NCBI RefSeq assembly: GCF_014841135.1 | Contig: NZ_JACYTN010000018.1 | Coordinates: forward strand, 1 to 64,000 | Direction of reading: 5' to 3' | DNA length: 64,000 nucleotides | DNA from: Paenibacillus arenosi | GTDB lineage: Bacteria > Bacillota > Bacilli > Paenibacillales > Paenibacillaceae | Shown here: positions 6,619-15,708 of the stretch, piece by piece | Layout: the number at the start of each line of letters is the position of its first letter | Numbering within the stretch: the first letter of the stretch is position 1 | Made by a program: the position numbers and the translations under genes | Notes under the pieces: generated by a model | The model's input: the letters and a program-made list of their open reading frames with translations, nothing else | What the model was told of the DNA's origin: nothing | The model's database searches: none

Positions 6619-7500
6619 TCAATAAATCCCTTGCGCGGCTTCTGGTAAATCTCTCACTCGTGTGAGATAGGCAGTCATATTCGTATCATCCTCCATGCGA
6701 TATGTATACGAACAGGCTGCAGCCACCTCTTGGGCTAACGTTCTAAACAACTCACACGTCACAAAAATAGAGTCCCACATTTGCTCGTAATTTGCATTTG
6801 AATAAGTTGCTGTGTACATTTCCCAATATTCAGTTGGAAGATACGTGCTAAAGTATTTTCCCATCTTGCCTGTTGAAACGTTGCAATCAATCTTGGTGCC
6901 AATCCACCATGATACCATTTCGTCCAAAGGAGCTCTAGACGTAAGTTCGTACATATGTTTTGCATACGAAAGTTCGTCACGCCAAATGCCTTTGGCAACG
7001 TTTTGCTGACACCACCAGAACTCATTGCAGCAATTCATGAACTCTGCTTCTGTAGGCTGCTTAACATAATAGCTGCTGTCTGTCGGGGGAGCAATAGGCG
7101 GAAGTATACTGTCTTTATCTAGTAATGGAACAGTAAGGCTGTCTTCCAGATAAGTGTCAAGCATAGCTTCTTTCGTTTGAAGGCGAAGGTCGATACGATT
7201 GCCATCTGTGAATAGCATCAAGTAGATATATGTGCGCTCAAAATGTGTCTCTATGCCAACGGCTTGATCATTTTTATCGGGTTCTTGTATCATTAGCCGT
7301 TCGCCAAACACGTCTATCCATGTTTCATCTCCTAAAAAGGATTCTGTCTCTGTAACGACATAAACGATATCATAGTCTTGAAAAATATCTTTTGGCGCAT
7401 TAGGGTTCGTTCTGGAGCCATTCATATAGACAGCACGTACACGTTCGTCTTTGTTGGCGACACCGAGTATTAAGTCAAACATTTCTTGCTCACTTCTCAA
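6619..7500 (-). CDS. ant(6): Aminoglycoside 6-adenylyltransferase, ANT(6)/AadK type
   Basis: A 293-aa protein of the streptomycin 6-adenylyltransferase family (AadE/AadK), which transfers AMP from ATP to the 6-hydroxyl of streptomycin. The nucleotidyltransferase signature is clear at the N-terminus: YMNGSRTNPNAP, followed by DYDIVYVV with the metal-binding Asp pair. The C-terminal helical half contains the family-typical FWWCQQNVAKGIWRDEL and the YTYRMEDD near the end. Length is as expected. Some chromosomal members of this family confer little resistance, so phenotype cannot be assumed. It is monocistronic with its own terminator; AAGAGGTGA precedes the ATG. Confidence 0.9.
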   Translation of the reverse strand: MRSEQEMFDLILGVANKDERVRAVYMNGSRTNPNAPKDIFQDYDIVYVVTETESFLGDETWIDVFGERLMIQEPDKNDQAVGIETHFERTYIYLMLFTDGNRIDLRLQTKEAMLDTYLEDSLTVPLLDKDSILPPIAPPTDSSYYVKQPTEAEFMNCCNEFWWCQQNVAKGIWRDELSYAKHMYELTSRAPLDEMVSWWIGTKIDCNVSTGKMGKYFSTYLPTEYWEMYTATYSNANYEQMWDSIFVTCELFRTLAQEVAAACSYTYRMEDDTNMTAYLTRVRDLPEAAQGIY

Positions 7501-7730
7501 CGTGAATCACCTCTTAGCTACAATAGTTATGTACTAGTTTCCATAATAGCATATTATTTAATTAAGAAGACTGGGGGTGTCCTCTTTTTTAGTGGACCTC
7601 ATTCATATGTCTTTTCACACCACGTGTGTATTGTAACAAGAAGTATGGGAAAGGAATGTCATACAACGTTGCAACACAAACAAGATCTGTGTTATATTTG
7701 GAAATAATTATTGTAAAGGAGGTGAGGTAG

Positions 7731-7874
7731 GTGAATCACGCAATGGTTAACAACCGTATTAGCCAGCTGCCAATGGCTATGGCTGGCATTGTTCATGCAT
7801 TTTCTGCGAACGGGATAAGTCTGTCCAAATTTGACTATACGTTTGAACCATTCGCGAGAAGACGCCTACCTTAA
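7731..7874 (+). CDS. 47-aa leader peptide upstream of the ABC-F gene
   Basis: A small open frame starting at GTG 7731 behind a near-perfect AAAGGAGGTGAGGTAG. It encodes a 47-residue peptide with basic and hydrophobic residues and a C-terminal ARRRLP just before TAA. It is followed 27 bases later by an intrinsic terminator and then by the ABC-F coding region. Leader peptide plus terminator is the known arrangement for antibiotic-inducible ABC-F and methyltransferase genes in Firmicutes, where a stalled ribosome prevents terminator formation. The peptide itself has no recognised homology. The very strong Shine-Dalgarno supports real translation. Confidence 0.6.
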   Translation: MNHAMVNNRISQLPMAMAGIVHAFSANGISLSKFDYTFEPFARRRLP

Positions 7875-7899
7875 CCACAACGGATAGTATGATCATCCT

Positions 7900-7932
7900 A
7901 AGGGTCGCGGGCTTGTTGCCGCGGCTCTTTTT
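7900..7932 (+). terminator. Putative transcription attenuator before the ABC-F gene
   Basis: GGGTCGCGGGC (7902-7912) pairs with GCCGCGGCTC (7918-7927) with G-U pairs and one bulge, and is followed by five T residues. It sits between the leader peptide stop and the ABC-F ribosome binding site, so it would stop transcription unless the leader ribosome alters folding. Confidence 0.65.
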
Positions 7933-7975
7933 GTGCATGCAGGTCAGGGTTTTCATCCAATAGGAGGAACCTAAA

Positions 7976-9922
7976 GTGACAATTGTAAGTATTCAAGAAA
8001 TAAAGAAATACCATGCAGCAAATCTTATTTTAGATGGGGTGACGTTTCAAATAAAGGCTGGTGAAAAAGTAGGCCTTATCGGTCGAAATGGTAGTGGGAA
8101 ATCCACACTGCTGCAATTAATTGCCGGTCATGATCATATAGATGAGGGCATGCTGACGATAAAAAGAGACTTACGAATTGGTTATTTACCGCAAATTCCT
8201 GCTGAGTTTGAAGCACTGACGGTATACGATGTTTTAGCTTATGGCTGTAGGGATTTAATGCTCACGAAGCAGGAAATGACGAAGATTGAGCAGCAAATGT
8301 CCAGTCCAGAGGCAGTCGCTAATTCTGAAATGATGGAGCAACTGCTAAATGCGTATGCAACTATGCAAGAGAAGTTCGAGCGGGGCGGCGGCTATGAAAT
8401 GGAATCGGCTATTGAACAAGTGGCGAACGGGATGCAAATTAAGCGAGGCAGTTACGAACGAGACTTTTCCACTTTGTCCGGTGGTGAGAAAACACGGGTA
8501 GTTTTGGCGTCTCAGCTCGTTGTGGCGCCAGATTTGCTCCTGTTAGACGAGCCGACCAATCATTTAGATCTGAAAGGGATGGAATGGTTGGAACAGTTCA
8601 TTAAACGTTATGACGGTGCATGTGTGATCGTATCTCATGATCGATATTTCCTAGATGCTGTAGGGACGAAGATGATCGAATTAGAAGACGGTGAATCACA
8701 AGTGTATCACTGCAATTACAGCGGCTATATAAAAGAGAAAGAAGAACGTCTGTTGCAGCAGTTTGCACAATATAAAGAACAGCAAAAGATTATTAAGAAG
8801 ATGAAGGAAACAATCCGTCAACTAGAGGAATGGGGCCGTGTTGCAGGGGACGAGAAGTTTTTCAAACGGGCAACCTCCATTCGAAAAGCGCTGGAGAGAA
8901 TGGAAATAGTAAAACGTCCAATATTAGAGCGAAAAGCAGCATCGTTTAATTTGGCATCACTTGATCGTTCTGGTCGTCAAGTTATCGTATTTGAAGGATT
9001 AACGAAGAAGTTCGAGGGACGTACGATTCTAGCTCAGGCAGAGGGCAGTCTTCTTTACGGTGAAAAAGTTGTCCTTCTAGGGGAGAATGGATCTGGAAAA
9101 ACAACACTTTTCAAGTTGTTGCAAGGCATGATCTCACCAGATGAAGGTCAGGTTGAACTAGGTGCGAGAGTAGAGGTAGGTTATTTGGCTCAGCAGGAGC
9201 CAGTGCCAGATAGCAAGATGACCGTGCTGGAATTTTTCCGAATCGAAAGTGGATTGGAAGAAGGAGAGGCGCGGAACGTATTGGCCAAATATCTGTTTTA
9301 TGGCGCGGATGTGTTTAAACCATTACAAATGCTATCTGGAGGTGAATGGTCCCGTTTGCGGATAGCCTTGCTTGTGAGGAAGAAGCCGAATTTGTTGATG
9401 CTAGATGAACCGACGAATCATCTTGATATTGCTTCAAGAGAAGCTTTGGAGGAAGCACTCGATGAATTTCCCGGAACGGTACTAGCGATTTCCCATGACA
9501 GATACTTTATTAATCGTTTGGCGAAGCGGGTATGGGAAATGAAAGCGGGGACAGTTTCTACTTACGAGGGAAATTACGATGATTTTAAGGTGAAGCGTGC
9601 GGAACTGCTTGCTTTAGAGTATACCTTGGCCAGTAATCATGAATCGCATGAACATGTAATGCCCGCTCAGCGGGACAACACGAAAAAAACCGCGGCTGAT
9701 GAAAAAAGCAGACAGGTTCGTTCACATGAGCGAAAACTTGAGCAATTAGAAAGTGAGATTGCTGTCCTTGAAAAGAACATCTCCTGTGTGGATGAGGAAA
9801 TGCTTCAGTTGAATCAAGGCGGTGATGCTGCCCAGCTTGAAAGCTTATGGCGGAAGAAAGAAGAGTTGCAGACCAATCTTGATGGATGTTTGGAAAGATG
9901 GATCGAGTTATCAAACGATTGA
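7976..9922 (+). CDS. ABC-F family ribosome-associated ATPase (probable antibiotic resistance type)
   Basis: A 648-aa soluble protein with two ATPase domains and no membrane helices. The first has Walker A GRNGSGKST (about residue 36), signature LSGGEKTR and LLLLDEPTNHLDL. The second has GENGSGKTT (about 368), LSGGEWSRLRI and LLMLDEPTNHLD. Between them is the charged P-site tRNA-interaction linker (RLLQQFAQYKEQQKIIKKMK), and the C-terminus ends in a coiled coil (about 560-645). ABC-F proteins act on the ribosome, and several displace macrolide, lincosamide, streptogramin or pleuromutilin drugs. The leader peptide and attenuator upstream suggest an inducible protection factor such as the VmlR type (inference). 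GTG 7976 follows TAGGAGGAA. Confidence 0.85.
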   Translation: MTIVSIQEIKKYHAANLILDGVTFQIKAGEKVGLIGRNGSGKSTLLQLIAGHDHIDEGMLTIKRDLRIGYLPQIPAEFEALTVYDVLAYGCRDLMLTKQEMTKIEQQMSSPEAVANSEMMEQLLNAYATMQEKFERGGGYEMESAIEQVANGMQIKRGSYERDFSTLSGGEKTRVVLASQLVVAPDLLLLDEPTNHLDLKGMEWLEQFIKRYDGACVIVSHDRYFLDAVGTKMIELEDGESQVYHCNYSGYIKEKEERLLQQFAQYKEQQKIIKKMKETIRQLEEWGRVAGDEKFFKRATSIRKALERMEIVKRPILERKAASFNLASLDRSGRQVIVFEGLTKKFEGRTILAQAEGSLLYGEKVVLLGENGSGKTTLFKLLQGMISPDEGQVELGARVEVGYLAQQEPVPDSKMTVLEFFRIESGLEEGEARNVLAKYLFYGADVFKPLQMLSGGEWSRLRIALLVRKKPNLLMLDEPTNHLDIASREALEEALDEFPGTVLAISHDRYFINRLAKRVWEMKAGTVSTYEGNYDDFKVKRAELLALEYTLASNHESHEHVMPAQRDNTKKTAADEKSRQVRSHERKLEQLESEIAVLEKNISCVDEEMLQLNQGGDAAQLESLWRKKEELQTNLDGCLERWIELSND

Positions 9923-9936
9923 CCAATATGCAATTA

Positions 9937-9966
9937 GGGGTGCGAGAAAATCGCGCCCCATTTTTA
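9937..9966 (+). terminator. Terminator after the ABC-F gene
   Basis: GGGGTGCGA / TCGCGCCCC stem (9937-9959) around GAAAA, followed by ATTTTTAT. Confidence 0.8.
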
Positions 9967-10020
9967 TATTATGGGACATTATAATGCAAGGGTATTTACA
10001 TTTTGTTCCGTATGTAATAA

Positions 10021-10066
10021 CATCTAATTTAATAATCATCTAATTAGATGTTTATTAAATTAGATG
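10021..10066. promoter_or_regulatory. 46-bp palindromic operator, probable ArsR-family autoregulatory site
   Basis: CATCTAATTTAATAA (10021-10035) is exactly repeated in inverse as TTATTAAATTAGATG (10052-10066), and at the common centre sits a second perfect palindrome CATCTAATTAGATG (10037-10050). Only the pair 10036/10051 fails to match. The element therefore holds four ATCTAAT half-sites. It ends 17 bases before the start of the ArsR-type gene. Confidence 0.7.
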
Positions 10067-10083
10067 GAGGAGTCTGATGCTGC

Positions 10084-10683
10084 ATGCAATTGGATAAGAT
10101 AGTTAGCTACCATAAAGCTCTGGCCGACCCAACGAGAATCAAAATGCTTATACTGCTTGCTGATGGAGAATTGAATGGGCAAGTATTGGCAGAGAAATTA
10201 AGCGTTACGCCTGCGACCATTACGCATCATGCGGCAAAGCTGCGAGAAACGAGATTAATTAACGAGCGTAGAGACAAAAATACGATATATTTTTCTTTAA
10301 ATGATTACTTCATTAAAAATAATGCAAACGCAACCGTTCAGCTCATTTACCGATCAGTGAAAGAGGGAGAGAATACAATGGATGATAAGCACATTCGCGT
10401 TAAACAATCTGTAATTAGAAATTTCTTCACTGCCGACGGCAAATTGAAGAGTCTTCCATCACAGCTCAAGAAGAAGCTTATTGTGCTAGAGAATATCGTC
10501 GCAAAGTTGGAGTATGGACGTAAGTATAGTGAGAAGGAGATCAATGATTTCATAAAGCATTTCCATGACGATTTTGCGACTATCCGAAGAGAATTCATTA
10601 TGCATCAGTTCATGTTTCGAGAAAATGAAATATATGTGATGAACCCTCAAGAAATGTGGGCAAGATGGGAAACTCTATCGTAA
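10084..10683 (+). CDS. ArsR-type HTH regulator with C-terminal DUF2087-like domain
   Basis: A 199-aa protein. Residues 5-85 form an ArsR-type winged helix (KALADPTRIKMLILLADGE, then LSVTPATITHHAAKLRETRLI and the wing RRDKNTIYFSL). I see no metal-binding CXC pair, so it is not an obvious metal sensor. The C-terminal half (about 105-199) looks like the DUF2087 domain (VIRNFFTADGKLKSLPSQLKKKLIVLENI, then YSEKEINDFI and FIMHQFMFRENEIY), often fused to ArsR HTHs. It is probably autoregulated through the 46-bp palindrome directly upstream. No obvious target gene lies in the same transcription unit except the lipoprotein gene 105 bases downstream. Confidence 0.8.
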   Translation: MQLDKIVSYHKALADPTRIKMLILLADGELNGQVLAEKLSVTPATITHHAAKLRETRLINERRDKNTIYFSLNDYFIKNNANATVQLIYRSVKEGENTMDDKHIRVKQSVIRNFFTADGKLKSLPSQLKKKLIVLENIVAKLEYGRKYSEKEINDFIKHFHDDFATIRREFIMHQFMFRENEIYVMNPQEMWARWETLS

Positions 10684-10788
10684 ACGAAGATGCTAGGGTA
10701 AAGGCAATGTTTCGGTTTCACGTTTTTTAAATTTTTTTTGAAACTATTTACCTCTTTAATACGTCTTTATATTAAAGGGGGCCATGCG

Positions 10789-11199
10789 GTGAAAAAGATA
10801 ACAGTCATCGTCTTCATACTAAGCTTTGTGCTAATGGCATGTACCGACAAAAAAATAAGACTTACTGCGGATCAGGTGAAAGCTTCCTTAGTGGAGCATG
10901 GAATTGTACTACCTGATAAGCTTTCCTATAAACATTCTGTTTTTACAGAAAGATATAATCAAATTTTGCCGGAGCATTATGTGATCGATGAGCATCAATC
11001 TATTAGTATTTATGTGTTTCCTACCTGTGAGGCAGCCCAAGAAGGTTATGAGGATTTTACCAAGAAGACAGCAACGATGAAGCTAGTTCAGCATAGTACG
11101 TTTCAGGTTGCTAATGTATTGATATTTTATGTGGCGAAAGACGAATATATAGACAAACGAATAAAGGATGCAGCTGAGAGCTTACTTGCAACAAAATAA
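10789..11199 (+). CDS. Small lipoprotein of unknown function
   Basis: A 136-aa protein starting at GTG 10789 behind TTAAAGGGGGCC. An N-terminal signal (KKITVIVFILSFVLMAC) ends in a lipobox VLMA-C, so it should be diacylated on the cysteine and anchored outside the membrane. The mature part of about 115 residues is soluble and mixed alpha/beta, and its function is not recognised. An upstream in-frame start at 10738 lacks a ribosome binding site and would place a non-signal sequence before the hydrophobic stretch. It may share a transcript with the ArsR-type gene. Confidence 0.7.
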   Translation: MKKITVIVFILSFVLMACTDKKIRLTADQVKASLVEHGIVLPDKLSYKHSVFTERYNQILPEHYVIDEHQSISIYVFPTCEAAQEGYEDFTKKTATMKLVQHSTFQVANVLIFYVAKDEYIDKRIKDAAESLLATK

Positions 11200-11416
11200 T
11201 TGTAATCCTGCTTAAGTAAGCATAATATTGCGAAATGATAAGAATTCTTTTGAAAAAAGAGCATAATCTCTATTTAATTCGTTTCTAGATACATAAATGG
11301 AGTTTGATCGTAGATTTCACTCACGTATACAATAAAGTCATAATGATGTATACGCTAACACAAGGGCCATGCCTTATTTAGTGTCGTGAGATGATAGGAT
11401 CAACGACAACCTAGAT

Positions 11417-11452
11417 AACAACCCCGTTTTCTTCGGAGAACGGGGTTGTTTG
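11417..11452 (+). terminator. Strong terminator with UUCG tetraloop
   Basis: AACAACCCCGTTTTC pairs with GAGAACGGGGTTGTT around TTCG, a very stable hairpin (11417-11450). It lies 218 bases after the lipoprotein stop and 47 bases before the cyclomaltodextrinase start, so it ends either the lipoprotein transcript or a separate short RNA. Confidence 0.75.
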
Positions 11453-11498
11453 CGTACTTGTGGTGGCACAATATGGATAGAAAGAAGGCTGAATGATT

Positions 11499-13256
11499 AT
11501 GCAATTAGAAGCAATTTATCACCGTTCAAAACAAGGTTGGTCCTATGCTTATGATCGTGAAACGGTCCATATACGAATTCGCACGAAGAAAAATGATGTT
11601 GATGCAGTTGATCTGATTGCTGTTGATAAATATGCGTTTGAACGTATGACAGAGTATGTTCCGATGCGCAAGTTTACGTCTGATGCACTATTTGATTATT
11701 GGGAAGCTGCATATAAGCCTCCATTCCGCCGACTTCGTTATGCGTTTCGTTTCGTGGATGCTAATGAGCAGTGGTATTTGACAGAGCGCGGATTCCGTAA
11801 AGAGCTATCTAAAGAGTACTTTGAGTCTTTTGAATACCCATACTTGAATAAAGTAGATATTTTTGAGCCGCCTGCTTGGGTGAAAGAAGCCGTGTTCTAT
11901 CAAATATTTCCCGAGCGTTTTGCGAATGGAGATACGTCGAATGACCCAGAGAATGTACTTTCGTGGGGTGGGGAGCCTACACCGACGAATTTCTTTGGCG
12001 GAGACTTGGAAGGCGTTATTCAACATCTCGATCATTTAAATGAGCTGGGTATCACGGCGATTTATTTCACACCTGTATTTGAGGCGACGACGAACCATAA
12101 ATACGATACGCGTGATTACATGAAAATTGATCCTCACTTTGGATCGAATGAAAAGTTGAAAGAGTTAGTTGAGGCTTGTCATGCTCGCGGCATTCGCGTA
12201 GTGCTTGATGCTGTTTTCAACCATGCAGGCAAAACATTCCCTCCGTTTGTAGATGTGTTAGAAAAAGGAGAGCAATCTGCGTATAAAGATTGGTTCTACG
12301 TACGTGAGTACCCACTGCGAGTGGAGGAAGGCATTCCTACTTACGAAACGTTTGCATTTGAACCCATTATGCCGAAGCTCAATACGGAACATCCAGAAGT
12401 GAAGGCGTATTTACTTGAAGCAGCTCGGTATTGGATCGAGGAGATTGGAATTGATGGATGGCGCTTAGATGTAGCGAATGAGGTCGATCATCAGTTCTGG
12501 CGTGAGTTCCGTCAAGTGGTGAAGCAAGCAAATCCAGAAGCGTATATTTTGGGTGAAATCTGGCATGATTCGATGGCTTGGTTGCAAGGTGATCAGTTTG
12601 ATGCTGTAATGAACTATCCATTTACAGATGCAGTAAATGACTTTTTTGCCAAACAGTTAGGCGATGCGGCAGAGTTCGCAAGTGCGATTGGGACACAGCT
12701 GGCTAATTACCCGCAGCAAGCTACGGAAGCAGCGTTTAACTTGCTGGACAGCCATGATACACCGCGATTGTTGACGCTTTGTGATGACGATAAGCGCCGG
12801 ATGAAGCTGACGTCTTTATTCCAATTTACTCATCCAGGAGTCCCTTGTATTTATTACGGGGATGAAGTTGGGTTGGCTGGTAAAGGAGATCCAGACTGCC
12901 GTCGCTGTATGGAATGGGATGTAGAGAAACAGGATCGAGAATTATTTGAATTTTATCGCAATCTAATCGCATTGCGTCGTAATCATGAAGCGATGCGATC
13001 TGTAAATATTCGTTTCTTGCAAGCAGAGTCCGATTCACGTGTATTGTTATATGAGCGCTGGAGTGATTCTGGCGAGCAGTTCATAATCGCGATTAATGCT
13101 TCATCCCAGAGCACTTCCGTTCGTGTAGGGGAGCAATTTGACGGGAAATCATGGCAGACAAAGTTGGCGTCAGATGCTACAATTGCACATGTTGGAGATG
13201 CATTGACCGTTCAACTAGATGCATATGGCTTTGCTGTATTAATGCAGACGAAGTAA
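11499..13256 (+). CDS. Cyclomaltodextrinase/neopullulanase-type alpha-amylase (GH13)
   Basis: A 585-aa intracellular GH13 enzyme of the cyclomaltodextrinase, maltogenic amylase and neopullulanase group, which opens cyclodextrins and cuts short maltooligosaccharides. Residues 1-120 form the N-terminal CBM34-type domain of that group. The barrel follows with [21 protein letters not shown], the nucleophile in [11 protein letters not shown], the acid/base in GEIWHD and the transition-state Asp in LDSHDT. There is no signal peptide. The ATG at 11499 has better spacing from GAAGG than the ATG at 11493. It sits 76 bases upstream of a secreted CGTase, so the pair would make cyclodextrins outside and degrade them inside. 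Confidence 0.88.
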   Translation: MQLEAIYHRSKQGWSYAYDRETVHIRIRTKKNDVDAVDLIAVDKYAFERMTEYVPMRKFTSDALFDYWEAAYKPPFRRLRYAFRFVDANEQWYLTERGFRKELSKEYFESFEYPYLNKVDIFEPPAWVKEAVFYQIFPERFANGDTSNDPENVLSWGGEPTPTNFFGGDLEGVIQHLDHLNELGITAIYFTPVFEATTNHKYDTRDYMKIDPHFGSNEKLKELVEACHARGIRVVLDAVFNHAGKTFPPFVDVLEKGEQSAYKDWFYVREYPLRVEEGIPTYETFAFEPIMPKLNTEHPEVKAYLLEAARYWIEEIGIDGWRLDVANEVDHQFWREFRQVVKQANPEAYILGEIWHDSMAWLQGDQFDAVMNYPFTDAVNDFFAKQLGDAAEFASAIGTQLANYPQQATEAAFNLLDSHDTPRLLTLCDDDKRRMKLTSLFQFTHPGVPCIYYGDEVGLAGKGDPDCRRCMEWDVEKQDRELFEFYRNLIALRRNHEAMRSVNIRFLQAESDSRVLLYERWSDSGEQFIIAINASSQSTSVRVGEQFDGKSWQTKLASDATIAHVGDALTVQLDAYGFAVLMQTK

Positions 13257-13332
13257 GCAAATGTAGCAGCGGTTGTTGGCATGCAACGTCCATTCGAACT
13301 AAATGTACCGTATGCCTAGGGGGAAATACCTA

Positions 13333-15498
13333 ATGAAAATGTTATCGCGTTGGAGTGCGTGGCTCTTAACAATCTTTGCACTTCTGTTAGTGTGGACACC
13401 ACAACCGTTGCAGGCTGCTCCTGACACAGCCGTTACGAATACTGCTAACTTTAGTACAGATGTGATTTATCAGATTGTGACGGATAGATTTCATGATGGT
13501 GATCCTCGCAATAACCCGAAAGGTTCACTATTCGATGGAACCTGCAAAAATTTGAAAAAGTATTGTGGGGGAGATTGGCAAGGGATAATCAATAATATTA
13601 ACGACGGATATTTTACTGGAATGGGTGTTACCGCGCTATGGATCTCTCAGCCTGTAGAAAATATTTATGATGTGATTAACAACGCTGGTGTTCAAAATAC
13701 ATCGTACCATGGTTATTGGGCCCGTGACTTTAAGAAAACCAATCCTGCTCATGGTACGATGCAGAAATTTAAGGAATTAGTAAAAGCAGCACATGCGAAA
13801 AATATTAAGATTATTATTGATTTCGCACCGAATCATACCTCGCCTGCGATGGAGACAGACCCTAACTTTGGCGACAATGGAAGGCTATACGATAATGGAA
13901 CATTAGTTGCAGGTTATACGAATGATACTTCCCATATTTTTCATCATAATTTAGGAACCGATTTTTCGACGATTGAAGATGTGATTTATCGCAATCTGTA
14001 CGATCTAGCAGATTTGAATCATAACAACACGGTCGTAGATAAGTATTTTAAAGATGCCATTCAGCTTTGGCTTGATATGGGTGTGGACGGTATTCGAGTA
14101 GATGCAGTTAAGCATATGCCATTTGGATGGCAGAAAAACTGGATGTCTTCCATATATAGTAAAGCACCAGTGTTTACGTTCGGAGAATGGTTCCTCGGAG
14201 TAGATGAGGTAAGTACGGATAATCATACCTTTGCGAATGAGAGTGGAATGAGCTTGCTCGATTTCCGTTTTGCTCAAACGGTTCGTCAAGTATTCCGTGA
14301 TCAAACTCAATCTATGCAAAGCTTGAACAATATGATTGTCAGTACGGCTAAAGATTATAAGTATGTGAATGATCAGGTTACATTTTTAGATAACCATGAT
14401 ATGGAGAGATTCCATGTTAACAAAGCGAATAAGCGTATGCTCGAGCAAGCATTGGCATTTACATTAACATCACGAGGTGTACCAGCGGTCTACTACGGGA
14501 CTGAGCAATATATGACGGGTGGCAATGATCCGGACAATAGAGCACGTATGTCATCTTTCTCGACTAATACGACAGCTTATAAAGTGATGGGAAAGTTAGG
14601 GCCGCTTCGAAAAATAAATCCCGCATTTGCTTATGGCACGACTAAAGAACGATGGCTCAATAATGATGTATACATTTATGAGCGTACATTTGGGAATAGT
14701 GTTGCGTTAGTTGCGATAAATCGCAACTTAAGCAGTGCGGCGCATATTAGCGGATTGGTGACAGCATTGCCAAATGGTGAATATCAGGATATGCTTGGCG
14801 GTTTGCTTAATGGAGCTGGATTAAAGTTAACAAATGGATCAGTTGCTCCATTCAAATTGGATGCTGGGGCTGTTGCCGTATGGCACTACACAGTACAAGA
14901 AACAAGTCCTGTTATTGGGCATGTTGGACCAACAATGGTAGCACCGGGACAAAAGATATTTATAAATGGACGTGGATTTGGCTCAGAAAAAGGAACGGTA
15001 TACATTGGTGGTGTACGGCTAGTGGGGGCAGATATACTATCTTGGGAAGATACACATATCGAAGTTAAGGTTCCGCCAATTCGTCACATTCATCCAATGC
15101 ATCGTGCGGGACGCTATGAAGTGGTAGTAGAAACAGCAAAACGTTCGACGAGCACTGCTTATTCATCCATTCAAGTGCAGACAGCACCTCAAGTGAGTGT
15201 TCGGTTTGTCATTCAAGGTGCGAATACAGATATGGGACAGAATGTGTATCTATCGGGAAATATATTTGAGTTAGGATTATGGGAAGCTGAAAGTGCAATT
15301 GGTCCAATGTATAATCAAGTTATGTATAAATACCCGAATTGGTATATAGATGTGAGTCTGCCCGCGGACACACAAATTCAATATAAGTTTTTGAAAAAGA
15401 AAGGTAGCCATCTTAGCTGGGAAGGTGGGAAAAATCGTACGTATACGACACCTATCAGTGGGACGGATACGGTCATTGTGAATTGGCAACATCAGTGA
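13333..15498 (+). CDS. cgt: Cyclomaltodextrin glucanotransferase (CGTase)
   Basis: A 721-aa secreted CGTase that converts starch to cyclodextrins by intramolecular transglycosylation. A signal peptide of about 30 residues ends QPLQA, then APDTA. The five CGTase domains are in order: catalytic A/B ([12 protein letters not shown], nucleophile in [15 protein letters not shown], acid/base in [17 protein letters not shown]), domain C ([13 protein letters not shown]), an IPT/TIG-type domain D ([13 protein letters not shown]) and a C-terminal starch-binding CBM20 ([12 protein letters not shown] to VNWQHQ). The segment HHNLGTDFS has Leu where several characterised CGTases have Gly. ATG 13333 is set by AGGGGG nine bases upstream; an earlier in-frame ATG at 13303 is not needed. 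Confidence 0.92.
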   Translation: MKMLSRWSAWLLTIFALLLVWTPQPLQAAPDTAVTNTANFSTDVIYQIVTDRFHDGDPRNNPKGSLFDGTCKNLKKYCGGDWQGIINNINDGYFTGMGVTALWISQPVENIYDVINNAGVQNTSYHGYWARDFKKTNPAHGTMQKFKELVKAAHAKNIKIIIDFAPNHTSPAMETDPNFGDNGRLYDNGTLVAGYTNDTSHIFHHNLGTDFSTIEDVIYRNLYDLADLNHNNTVVDKYFKDAIQLWLDMGVDGIRVDAVKHMPFGWQKNWMSSIYSKAPVFTFGEWFLGVDEVSTDNHTFANESGMSLLDFRFAQTVRQVFRDQTQSMQSLNNMIVSTAKDYKYVNDQVTFLDNHDMERFHVNKANKRMLEQALAFTLTSRGVPAVYYGTEQYMTGGNDPDNRARMSSFSTNTTAYKVMGKLGPLRKINPAFAYGTTKERWLNNDVYIYERTFGNSVALVAINRNLSSAAHISGLVTALPNGEYQDMLGGLLNGAGLKLTNGSVAPFKLDAGAVAVWHYTVQETSPVIGHVGPTMVAPGQKIFINGRGFGSEKGTVYIGGVRLVGADILSWEDTHIEVKVPPIRHIHPMHRAGRYEVVVETAKRSTSTAYSSIQVQTAPQVSVRFVIQGANTDMGQNVYLSGNIFELGLWEAESAIGPMYNQVMYKYPNWYIDVSLPADTQIQYKFLKKKGSHLSWEGGKNRTYTTPISGTDTVIVNWQHQ

Positions 15499-15530
15499 TT
15501 GGTAATAAAATGAAGTGACAATTGCACAGA

Positions 15531-15565
15531 AAGCCGAGGGCAAACAATTCCTCGGCTTATTTTTA
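15531..15565 (+). terminator. Terminator after CGTase
   Basis: AAGCCGAGG (15531-15539) pairs with CCTCGGCTT (15550-15558), followed by ATTTTTAT. Confidence 0.8.
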
Positions 15566-15708
15566 TGTAAAGGCTCAGAAATTTTAATCCGCGATAACAA
15601 TTCGTTATAGCCCTCTTCCATAATGCTATTTCCGCTTTATTCCTTCTTTTGTTAACCTTACGTTATAGGAATTTATCTATCTGTACTTACACTAGGAGGG
15701 CAAACCTT

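Noticed and set aside
7486-7707. 73-codon open frame before the leader peptide
   Set aside because: Begins inside the ANT(6) gene start on the opposite strand, has no ribosome binding site and no family features.
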